Origin: Pithys albifrons albifrons
Lineage: Eukaryota; Chordata; Aves; Passeriformes; Thamnophilidae
Assembly (NCBI RefSeq): GCF_047495875.1
Contig: NC_092497.1
Coordinates: 2,213,437-2,277,436, forward strand
DNA length: 64,000 nt
Direction of reading: 5' to 3'
Part shown: one piece after another, positions 54,768-64,000 of the stretch
Numbering within the stretch: position 1 is the first letter of the stretch
How the letters are laid out: the number at the start of each line of letters is the position of its first letter
The notes under the pieces: model-generated
Databases searched by the model: none
What the model was told of the DNA's origin: nothing
Seen by the model: only the letters and a program-made list of their open reading frames with translations
Program-made: the position numbers and the translations under genes

Positions 54768-57164
54768 CCTGGTGAGTGTTTCACCTACCTGGGGAAAGCT
54801 GTGTCGTGATAAATGCGATTGGTTGCGTTGTCGATGCTGCGGAGCTGTGGAGTTTCTGATTGTAATTTTTTAGTCTTTTTTTTTGTGGCGGGGGGAGGCG
54901 GAGAGGAAGAGAATTAGCGCAGCACAATATGGTGTTTTAGTCTTTGCTGCGGGGAAATAAGGGGAAAAGTTGTGCAACGTGAGTGAGTGAAGAGCCCTTG
55001 TGATAGTCTGGGAGGGCTGTTGAACCGCAGGGATTCAGGTTGCAGCCTGGCCTCATATCTTTTTCGTTGCCTGTCACAGGTTTTGACTGAAAAAAAACCC
55101 AGCACGCGTTTTGTGCCCTTTTCAAATGCTTTGCAAGTGGGGTAGCATTAAGAAAAAGTTTTGCTTACTGATTGTACCCAAACAAGTGCCTCTAAAAACG
55201 CTGCAACTTGTGTGTACTGTGTGTAGAGCCCATGGTTATAAACGAGTCAGATTCCATCTGTAGCAAGAGGTTTGTAATAACAGCTTGTTAGGAGACCGCA
55301 GGTAACATCAGGTTTGTCTTTTCTCAAGTATTCCTCTCTTAGCCTGGAGAGCTGTCCTTTCAGACTGATTCATGACATTATTTCTATGGAGCCTGGACTC
55401 TGTAAGTGAGAAACTGATTAGTCCTTGCTCTGATCTCCAGGCCGAAAAAGAAACACCTTCTGGTTGGGGTGGAAGGCTCCTCTCAGCAGAGCAGAGTTGC
55501 TGTTTGGACTTTCCCAAACTTTTATCGCGCTGTTGATGCGGTGGTGTGTTATTTCTGTGCCTGTTCTGAGGCGCTGCTTTGAAAACTTCGAATGTTTACA
55601 AGCTCTGGTGAATTCGGGGGAGATGAGAATGTAAGAAAAGGAGGTGTTTGTGAAGTCCCTTCCTCCCCCCCGCCTCGGTTTGCTTAGCACTATCATGATG
55701 AAAGATAACATTAGTTGCAAATGCCTTTAAAAAGAGGAAGGGAAGTGTCTCGCTTAAGGTGGTTTAAACTTTAAGATGAGTTAAGCAGATATTGAACAGC
55801 TTATTGGGATGTTGAGTAGGGTAACGTGCCACTTGGTTGTTGTTCTGCAGTTCAGGTTACACCGACAGCCACCAAAACAAGTGGAAGTGTTTGAAGATCC
55901 AGTTTTCTTTGTAGGAGAAGCTATGGGGGTGTGTGTGATAGAATCTTGAAGAAGAATTTGTCAGCTTTTCTGGGGTCTTCATTGATGGTAAAAGGAACAT
56001 CACAGTTGATAAAATGAGGTTAAAAAATTGTTCTCTGAGCTGATCTCTGCATTTCCTCTGCCTGGCAACTGGATTGACCAGCAAAATCAAATAAGCTGGA
56101 ATGCACAGCTGATCTCCAAATGAAAGGCCCTGCTGGGTCCTCCTTCATCTTCCTCTTCCACTTGATCTTTCAGAAGTGTTGAGCACCAGTTGATATAATT
56201 GAGTTTATTGGAGCTCAAAAAAATTTCCCTGCTACTGAGAGCAACTTTAAAAAACAAACCTTGTTTCCATCTCTCTAATCCCTTTCCCACAAAAGTCCTG
56301 GGAGAACAGGCTCTGTAGTAGGTTATGGATAACAATGAACCTGAGCCCTGCTTGAGACTGAAGCGAATTCCTAAGTTTTGTTTGTACAAAGAACAGTACG
56401 CAAAGTTTTAATTATTATAAAAAGTATTCCAGAGTTTTCAAATGTATTCAGTGCTGCCTTAATGGTTGTGCATGTAAATGCTCTGTAATTGAAAGCATCC
56501 ATTTATGGGCCTGACTTGCTAAGTGAGCTGTAAATTCTGCTTTTCAGATTGGATTTAATGACTTTTATCATAAAGCCATAAACTGGTTGTGAACTGTGCC
56601 GAGAGGCAAACAATACCTAAGCTTACTTTGCCAAAATATTTGTAATTGTTGATTTGTTAAACTGAATTGCTGCAGGTCATGCGATGGGATTAGGTTTTTG
56701 TAATAGAATGGAGAGCACAGGCAGCCCTGTGTTCAATACTCTCTGGGCTAGAAGAAATTGACTACTGCAGAAAACCTTCCTAAACATTCCCCTCCACTTC
56801 CAGTAACAGAAACTCCACTGCAAACAGCAAACCTTCATTCCAGACGCCTTTTTGTTGTGATTGTGTGTGTTTGACAGACACGGTGTGTAGTCAGACCAAG
56901 CAGAGACTGCGGGAGAGCAGCTCCTGGTTCAGTCTGGGACTCAGGCTACTTTTAATTAGACTGGAGCAATATGAGCTTAGCACCAGACACAGAACATAAT
57001 TGAACTCTGCTTATCAAACAGGTGGAGGACTGGCTTGTTTGGGGCACATTAGACCTGTATTGAAAGTGAACTTGCACTAACTAATTGTTAAATGCAATTG
57101 TTTGGGCTTTAACAAAGTGGAGTAGCTGCTAAGCTATAAACCACAACAGACACCTCGGTTACCG

Positions 57165-57456
57165 ATAGAATCATAGAATGGATTGGGTTGGAAAAGACCT
57201 GCGAGATCATCAAGTCCAACCCTTGGTCCAGCTCCAGTCCCTTTACCAGATCATGGCACTCAGTGCCACGGCCAAGCTCAGCTGAAAAACCTCCAGGGAT
57301 GGGGAATCCACCCCCTCTCTGGGCAGCCCATTCCAATGCCTGAGCACTCTCTCTGCAAAGAGTATTTTTCTCATGTCCAACTTCAAATTCCCCTGGCAGA
57401 GCTTGAGCCCATCGTGCCCCCTTGTCCTATTGCTGAGTGCCTGGGAGAAGAGACCA
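57165..57456 (-). mobile_element. CR1 LINE 3' end (-)
   Basis: ATAGAATCATAGAATGGATT, GGGTTGGAAAAGACCTGCGA, then the standard 3' segment ending at TGCCTGGGAGAAGAGACC. It is antisense to the inferred gene and well preserved. Confidence 0.95.
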
Positions 57457-59821
57457 GAAATATAAGCAATTCTGTCAATATTTCTGTCAAATTTAGCCCA
57501 GCAGTGTTTATTTTCTAAAATAATGAAGGTGACACTTGCCTGTTACACATGGAAAATTTTACTTAAAATTAATGAGGTGAGAAGGGCTTAAGCTGCCATG
57601 GTTTGGAGTGCATATTCCCTGCTTTTGTGTGGCTGTTATGGCCTTTTAGTTTTAAGGAGCAATACTCTGACCTTGTTCATAATACTGAGTAAGTGGAAGA
57701 ACTTTGCAGCAAGCACGTGGTTTGTCTGACTGCACTTGCAACTTTCCTCTCTCACAGTTTTATGAGAGTTGGTAAAATACGTCGGTCCTATTGGTAGTTT
57801 AATCAAAGGTCAGTAAAATTAGCAACTCTTCCTTCTTGTGTCTCCAGGTGCATGCAGTGTTAGTATGCCACGAGTGTTACATTGAGTGCTAATTTTTTAA
57901 TAGCAATGTGTGTTTTCATTACCACATTTGGCTGTCATTTGAGGCAACCTTTAGTAATTGAAGAAAAATTCAACCTCTCAAGCTTTCATAACATCATGAT
58001 CGTGCTTATTTAGTTCTGTGCATGAGGAGTCTGAATTTCCTCATTTGATTCATATCAAGCTTCACAGAGTGAGCGAGAGCAGGAGAAGGTCTGTTTTCAG
58101 CGAGCTATATAAAGGTAATACAGTTATGTGTAGTGTCAAGATGCATTGCAATACTAGAGCATGGTAAACTTTAAAATTGGTATGTAAAGCAAGTCTCTGT
58201 ATGGGTGTGTTTCGAATTCTCGATCTAAAGCTGCCTGAGAGGAAGAGTTTTCTTGCTCCTGTGCCCCCAGATCACAGCAACATGCCTTGAAACTTCATCA
58301 GCTCATCCCAGAGCTGTGCCAGGACCCTGAGGGTGCTCCTCACAGCTCTGGGATATGAGGTGGTCAGAGCCCCTTGGGATTGGGAACTCTCCAAGGCCAC
58401 TCCCCAGTGCTGCCCTAATTGGCTGAAAACCCGAACTGGGAGGTGAATCTGAGGGCGCTGCTCAGTAGGGCTCGACTCCTTTTCCCCCAAAGCAAAAAAG
58501 CAAAAACCTCAAACACCGAAAAACCAGCCAGGAAATACCACCCTACCCTGACCTGAGTATGAGGAGGTCAGGATGAGCACAAACCCAGGTGCCTGATGTA
58601 CCCATTTGTAGGGAAAGGAAGAATTGGCCCTTCTGGAACCTCAGAAGGCATTTATGGGAGAAGTTGTGGATGCAGTAGAAGAAGTGAGGTGTCTTCTCCT
58701 GTCTGTTCCACTGGGAGGTTTCAGCTAGACTGTGTTCTGTCTGAAAGGAAAAAGACTGGCTTTGATTTTGGTCTGAAGTTCATACAGAATTCAGATGCAT
58801 ATTATGCACTTGGTGAAATTGATAAAGAATCTTGTCCAGATTCCAGGATTAATGAAAAAAACATTGTCTGTAAAAAAAAGTCTCAAAAATGGGACTAAAA
58901 CAGGGAGGAAATGAGCTTTCAGACTTTCTCTCAAATACCACAAATTATTTTCCTCGATCTTCTTTCCTTGGGAGCTTAACTTCTGTCCTCTTTGTTCCAG
59001 AAGAGCTCTTGCAAATGAAATTCCTCTAAGCCAGAATACTTCTATAAAACCAGGAGATATCAGATTTCTTTATTTCAAGTTTAGATGAATAAGCAGACTG
59101 ATATGAAATATGTTGCATAAGGCTGTAGAATAAATTAGCCAGAAATCACTTGATATTTTTGGTAGCACCAGTGTGTTTATGGTGTGTTCCAGACACTCAG
59201 GAAAGGAAAATTTCCCTTGAAGATTTTAGTCTGCTAGCATGCTGCCCTTACGGTTTTCTTCATCTTCTATGCTCAGTTATTGCTGAATCTTGGGCTTAGT
59301 ATTTAATTCTTGTTCTAGAGAAACACAGTAGAATGGAGTAACAGCAGACATGACTCAAACTATGACTTTAGAAGTTGCCAACTATGACACTGTTTGACCA
59401 GCTATAGAAACACGTGTGTGATGGGAGGGCAGAGATGAAACAATTACCCCCAGAACTGGACAATTTGTAGCTTTTATGCTGTTAATCTGTGGGGAGTAAC
59501 ACGTGCTCCCTTTCTTCCAGCAATCTAAAGAAACTTTGTACCTCTGTGGACAACTGTAAGCACTCCTGAATATTCAATACTGCGGTTTGAAGGCCAAATC
59601 TGGAGATGGATTTGGGATGGAAAGGGATAAAATGAAAGTTTTTTTGCTGTGGAATGCACTGCTGCCTTGGTGCTACTGGTTCAACTACAGCTGGGCTTTG
59701 AAAGGGATGTTGAAAATCTCCCTGCAGATACTCAGAGTCCTTGAGTATTGATGTGTTGTAGCAGAAATTGGAATTAGTACACAGGAAGAAAGAAAAATCA
59801 GATTTAGGCTGTCGCATTCAT

Positions 59822-60108
59822 GGAATCATAGAATGGATTGGGTTGGAAAAGACCTCTGAGATCATCAAGTCCAACCCCTGGTCCAACTCCAGTCCCTTTA
59901 CCAGATCATGGCACTCAGTGCCACGGCCAAGCTCAGTTGAAAAACCTCCAGGGATGGGGAATCCACCCCCTCTCTGGGCAGCCCATTCCAATGCCTGAGC
60001 ACTCTCTCTGCAAAGAATTTTTTTCTGCTCTCCGACTTCAATTTCCGCTGGCAGAGCTTGAGCCCATCGTGCCCCCTTGTCCTATTGCTGAGTGCCTGGG
60101 AGAAGAGA
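59822..60108 (-). mobile_element. CR1 LINE 3' end (-)
   Basis: GGAATCATAGAATGGATTGG through CAGGGATGGGGAATCCACCC to TGCCTGGGAGAAGAGA. It has nearly the same 5' truncation point as the copy at 57165-57456. Confidence 0.95.
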
Positions 60109-60683
60109 GTGAGCAAAGGGGAGACAGTACAAAGGATAAATGATGGTGAAGCAAATCTGAGGTCCTCAAAAGCAAAGGCTTTAACTGAGTGCTCAGTTTC
60201 TTGAGATGGTTGGCTGTAAACTACAAGGAAATCGTAAAAAATTCCATATTGCAAGTAAGAGAGGATATTACGTATTTAATCTGATGCCACTTTAGCAATG
60301 TAGAAATGTTTCTTGCAGCATTGGCAAAGTTTGTTTTCTGGGTGCATTTGCAGGAAAAACATCTTTTTTTTTTTTTTCCCAGTGGATGAAGAATATGTAT
60401 AGGGCAAAAAAACTTAAGGAATGTTTTTAGCAAGAGACTACTGTCAACAGTGATGGTGTATGAGAGAATTGTTCTTTATGAGATCTCAGCTCCATGATAC
60501 TGTACCCATTTGAAGGTAAAAGTTACTGTTGATGAATTGAAATGGGATTTGCAGTTAAAAAAATGAGCTTTAACAGTGACTCCTAAACCCATTAATACAA
60601 ACAAGGTGTTTCTGACACTATCTGGATGGGTACAGTTAGACCCATGAGGTCTGGGACTCCTCTTTTCAGTTGTGCTCGTGTCA

Positions 60684-60930
60684 GATCATAGAATCACAGA
60701 ATCATAGAATGGATTGTCTTGGAAAAGACCTCTGAGATCATCAAGTTCAACCCTTGGTCCAAATCCAGTCCCTTTACCAGATCATGGCACTCAGTGCCAC
60801 GGCCAAGCTCAGCTGAAAAACCTCCAGGGATGGGGAATCCACCCCCTCTCTGGGCAGCCCATTCCAATGCCTGAGCACTCTCTCTGCAAAGAATTTTTTT
60901 CTGCTCTCCAACTTCAATTTCCCCTGGCAG
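60684..60930 (-). mobile_element. CR1 LINE 3' end (-)
   Basis: GATCATAGAATCACAGAATC followed by ATAGAATGGATTGTCTTGG, with extra terminal repeat units. It ends after CAATTTCCCCTGGCAG, about 247 bp. Confidence 0.95.
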
Positions 60931-61731
60931 ACATGTGCACCCTGCCTTCTACCTCCAGTTCCTCAAGAGGTGTAAACTTCTTTGTACTTTTTGTTTAAAT
61001 TATAATGTTGAGAGTTTTAGGATGCTATGACCAAAAACATAAGTGCAAAGATAACCTTAGACAGATGAAGAAGTCTTTTCTGTGATCCTTATTAGTCCTT
61101 ATGCAGAGTCTTCAAGTACTTGTAGTTTAATTGAAGCAGTAAAGCTTTCAGGCTTGACTTGTGTCCAGAGGAGCCTCCCAGACTGTGTGAGCTGCGTTCA
61201 GATTCTTCCTTTGTGGCAAAAGTCTGAGAGCCCTTTATGTGAGGGAAGGATGTGATTCAGGTGTACAGAATCATGAAGCTTTGCAGCCCAGATGAATGCA
61301 AACAGTTCTTCAGCAAACTTGCAATGGTAGAACAAGAGTCACTTTCTGAAACTAGGGAAGGAATAAATTAAATTACTAAAAGTAGTCCTTTTGACAGTGG
61401 ACAGTTAAGTACTGGTGCAGCGTGCCACAAGAGGTTGTGGAAGCACGTTCAGAAAGTGGTTAGATGGATTTGTAGACAGCAACTCCATAAATAGCTGCTG
61501 AAGGGAATAAGTAGGAAAGTAACCTTTAATTTTGTGTTGCAACAGTTTAAGATGCTGAAGAATTAGGAGGAGGGTACAGAAAACAGCCAGGTTCACATGT
61601 TATCCTTTTGCCTCTTTTGGAGTTGGAGCACGAAGCTGGATGCACCATTGCTGCTCTTTCATTGCTGAATCTGCATTTATCCAAGTTGCCCATCATTCAG
61701 CCTTAGCCACGCCTTGTAGTTTGTACTGTCT

Positions 61732-62294
61732 TAGAATCGTAGCATCAGTTGGGTTGGAAAAGACCTCTGAGATCATCAAGTCCAACCCTTCGTCCAACTC
61801 CAGTCCCTTTACCAGATCATGGCACTCAGAGCCGTGGCCAAGCTCAACTGAAAAACCTCCAGGGATGGGGAATCCGCCCCCTCTCTGGGCAGCCCATTCC
61901 AATGCCTGAGCACTCTCTCTGCAAAGAATTTTTTTCTCATCTCCAACTTCAATTTCCCCTGGCAGAGCTTGAGCCCATCGTGCCCCCTTGTCCTATTGCT
62001 GAGTGCCTGGGAGAAGAGACCAATCCCCACCTGGCCAGAACTTCCCTTCAGGCAGTTCCAGACAGTGCTGAGGTCACCTCTGAGCCTCCTCTTCTCCAGG
62101 CTAAACACCCCCAGCTCCCTCAGCCTCTCCCCACAGCACTTGTGCTCCAGTCCCTTCTCCAGCCTTGTTGCTCTTCTCTGGCCCCGCTCCAGCCCCTCAA
62201 TCTCTTTCCTGAACTGAGGGGCCGAGAACTGAACACAACACTCAAGGTGTGGCCTCCCCAAGGCAGAGTCCAGGGGAAGGATCACTGCCCTGGT
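61732..62294 (-). mobile_element. CR1 LINE 3' fragment with ORF2 remnant (-)
   Basis: TAGAATCGTAGCATCAGTTG, GGTTGGAAAAGACCTCTGAG, the shared 3' segment, then ORF2 C-terminal sequence up to GGGAAGGATCACTGCCCTGG. On the minus strand it encodes [19 protein letters not shown] in an open frame. Confidence 0.95.
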
Positions 62295-63016
62295 CTCTAG
62301 GCTTGGAGCAGAGTGCCATGTTTTTTTCATAAATAAGCTGGCTGAAATGCACTCCTGTGAGTACTCATCACAGTCAGCTGAAGTATTAAGCTGAGTGATA
62401 TGCTGTCCTACTTGTGTCACATTCTCTCTGCTCATCCTTTGAAAGATACAGGGCCACTTACTGGAGTGACTTAGTGAAATTCTTGTTGATAGTCCTGGCA
62501 AATCACTGACAGTGCGAAACAATAGCTAGAAGGAAGAAGTTTAAGCCTCCCAGACTCTTAGTCTGCAGCTGTGATATATGTTCTGGCTTTGTTAAATAGC
62601 TACTACATTGCAGAAATCATTGTTGTAAAGGGATCTTTAAATGTGTCCCTTTGTGTTTTATTATTTTTTAAAGGTAATTTTCACAGGTGTAGCAGATGTA
62701 CTTCTGGGTTCTGACATCTACAGAGGCTGGATGAGCAAACATCTGTAAGGCAACTGGATACAGTTGAGTATCTGGAAATTTCTGTTTAGTGAGGTCTGAG
62801 CTTACTGTCTTTTGGAAATGGGAAAAGAAAGGTTTGGGGTGTTTTGCTTCTGACTTTGTAAAAATAATATGAAAGTTCAAATATAAAGAAAACTTGAAAT
62901 GTGGAGAATTTCTAAATTCTCTCCTGCTCTAAGACTTAAATCACTCAATGTCTATTTGAAGCAGAAGGGCAAATCCTGGCTTTAAAAAAAGCACTAGAGA
63001 ATGCAGAAAAATATGT

Positions 63017-63081
63017 CCGTCCATCCATCCATCCATCCATCCATCCATCCATCCATCCATCCATCCATCCATCCATCCATC
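63017..63081. repeat. (CCAT)n tetranucleotide microsatellite
   Basis: About 15 perfect CCAT units preceded by GTCCGT. A long perfect array, likely to be polymorphic. Confidence 0.97.
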
Positions 63082-63481
63082 TGTTTTAAGAGAGATAGTA
63101 TTGCAAAATTGGACACCTCATCACAAGGAGTATTTTAAAGCTGAATAATTGGATCAAAGCATTGAGAATGTTTGGAAGGGGCTGGAGGAACATGTTCTGA
63201 AAGAAAGGCTACTGACCACCTTGGTGGTAAATGAGAGCCTCCTGAAGTCTGTGTTTATAAGGCTGACAGTCGAAAGGAGTGTTCTGTGGCACTGGAAGGT
63301 GTCAAATTTGAAGGTAAAGAGCAGGAAATACTCTCTTTATGTGTCAGTGAGCTCCATAGAAAGGAGGAGAACTGGTGAGTGGGTCAGCAGTGATAGTGGT
63401 ACTTGGTTGCCTCTGTCTGTCAGCACTGAATTGAATGTTCAGGTATTACACCAACAATTGCTACTATCTCCTTTTACGATC

Positions 63482-64000
63482 AGGTGACCTACCTGGTGAA
63501 TGAGGGGAAGGCTGTGGATGTGTCTTACCTAGACTTCAGCACGGCCTTTGACACTGTCTCCCATAATATACTCCTGGAGAAGCTGGTAGCCCATGGCTTG
63601 GACAGGTGTACCCTCTGCTGGATTAGGAGCTGACTGGAGGGTCGGGCCCAGAGAGTGCTGGTGAGCGGAGCTGCATCCAGCTGGCGGCCGGTCACTGGTG
63701 GTGTTCCCCAGGGGTCTGTGTTGGGTCCAGTCCTGTTTAACATCTTTAGTGATGATGACACCAAGTTGGGAGGGAGCGTCGACCTGCTGGAAGGCAGGAG
63801 GGCTCTGCAGAGGGATCTGGATAGACTTGAGAGATGGGCTGATTCCAATGGGATGAAGTTCAACAAGGCCAAGTGCAGGTCCTGCCCTTTGGCCACCCCA
63901 ACCCCCTGCAGCGCTCCAGGCTGGGCACAGAGTGGCTGGAGAGCAGCCAGGCAGAAAGGGACCTGGGGGGACTGAGGGACAGGAAGCTCAACAAGAGCCA
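63482..64000 (+). pseudogene. CR1 LINE reverse-transcriptase fragment (+), defective
   Basis: The frame starting at 63485 reads GKAVDVSYLDFSTAFDTVSH, which is RT motif A with its catalytic Asp, then VAHGLD, a stop where a Trp codon is expected (TGA in AGC TGA CTG), then [20 protein letters not shown] and [16 protein letters not shown]. It then jumps to [20 protein letters not shown]. About 10-30 residues between NIF and the FADD box are missing. Farther on the frame is broken after NKAKCR. Three defects make this a dead copy. It continues beyond the window, and its 5' part is absent. Confidence 0.93.

Larger units (their letters stand above)
54109..64000 (+). other. SMAD2: Putative SMAD2 intron 1 (continues past the window)
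   Basis: No SMAD2 MH1 coding sequence occurs on this strand up to the window end. The GC-rich part fades by about 54.65 kb. The rest is ordinary intronic sequence with five CR1 fragments and one tetranucleotide microsatellite. Stretches 54.65-57.16 and 57.46-59.82 kb show no repeats or genes that I can name. Confidence 0.5.

Noticed and set aside
61809..62522. A 237-codon frame on the - strand, and the similar one at 51952-52635
   Set aside because: These are remnants of CR1 ORF2 C-terminal sequence plus random extension, annotated as mobile elements.
63017..63081. Array-like repetition resembling a CRISPR
   Set aside because: It is a plain tetranucleotide microsatellite in a vertebrate genome, with no spacers.

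Overview
This is vertebrate genomic DNA, almost certainly avian and probably from a songbird. About 30 fragments of the CR1 LINE family, the dominant retrotransposon of bird genomes, are scattered through it on both strands. One short element (27981-28098) joins a tRNA-Ile-like segment to a CR1-type tail, the architecture of the songbird SINE TguSINE1. Almost all of the computed open reading frames are chance frames or antisense shadows of repeats and exons.

The one protein I can place firmly is ZBTB7C (also called Kr-pok or APM-1), a BTB/POZ and zinc-finger transcriptional regulator on the + strand. Its coding region is in two exons, 15297-16471 and 21895-22531, separated by a 5,423-bp intron that falls inside the second zinc finger. 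The spliced product is 603 residues, close to the 619 of the human protein. Positions 1-15280 are upstream (5'UTR) intron or flank; I recognise no 5' noncoding exon there. The 3'UTR is repeat-free and may run to a strong poly(A) signal at 27550, about 5 kb.

From about 27.6 to 53.6 kb the sequence is intergenic: many CR1 fragments, a few low-complexity tracts, and unusually clean AT-rich stretches that look like candidate conserved noncoding DNA. At about 53.65-54.65 kb lies a CpG island with five CCAAT boxes, GC boxes and an ETS/CRE-like site but no TATA box. This is a housekeeping-type promoter firing to the right. In vertebrates the gene directly downstream of ZBTB7C in the same orientation is SMAD2, whose first exon is noncoding, so I infer that this is the SMAD2 promoter and first exon. 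The rest of the window (to 64 kb) would then be SMAD2 intron 1. It carries four antisense CR1 copies, a (CCAT)n microsatellite and, at the right edge, a sense-strand CR1 reverse-transcriptase fragment. No SMAD2 coding exon is present.

No CRISPR arrays, operons, integrated viruses or new gene systems are visible. The points most worth checking are regulatory: a 16-bp perfect palindrome and a twin POU octamer in ZBTB7C introns, miR-17-family seed matches in the 3'UTR, the chimeric SINE, and features shared between CR1 copies.
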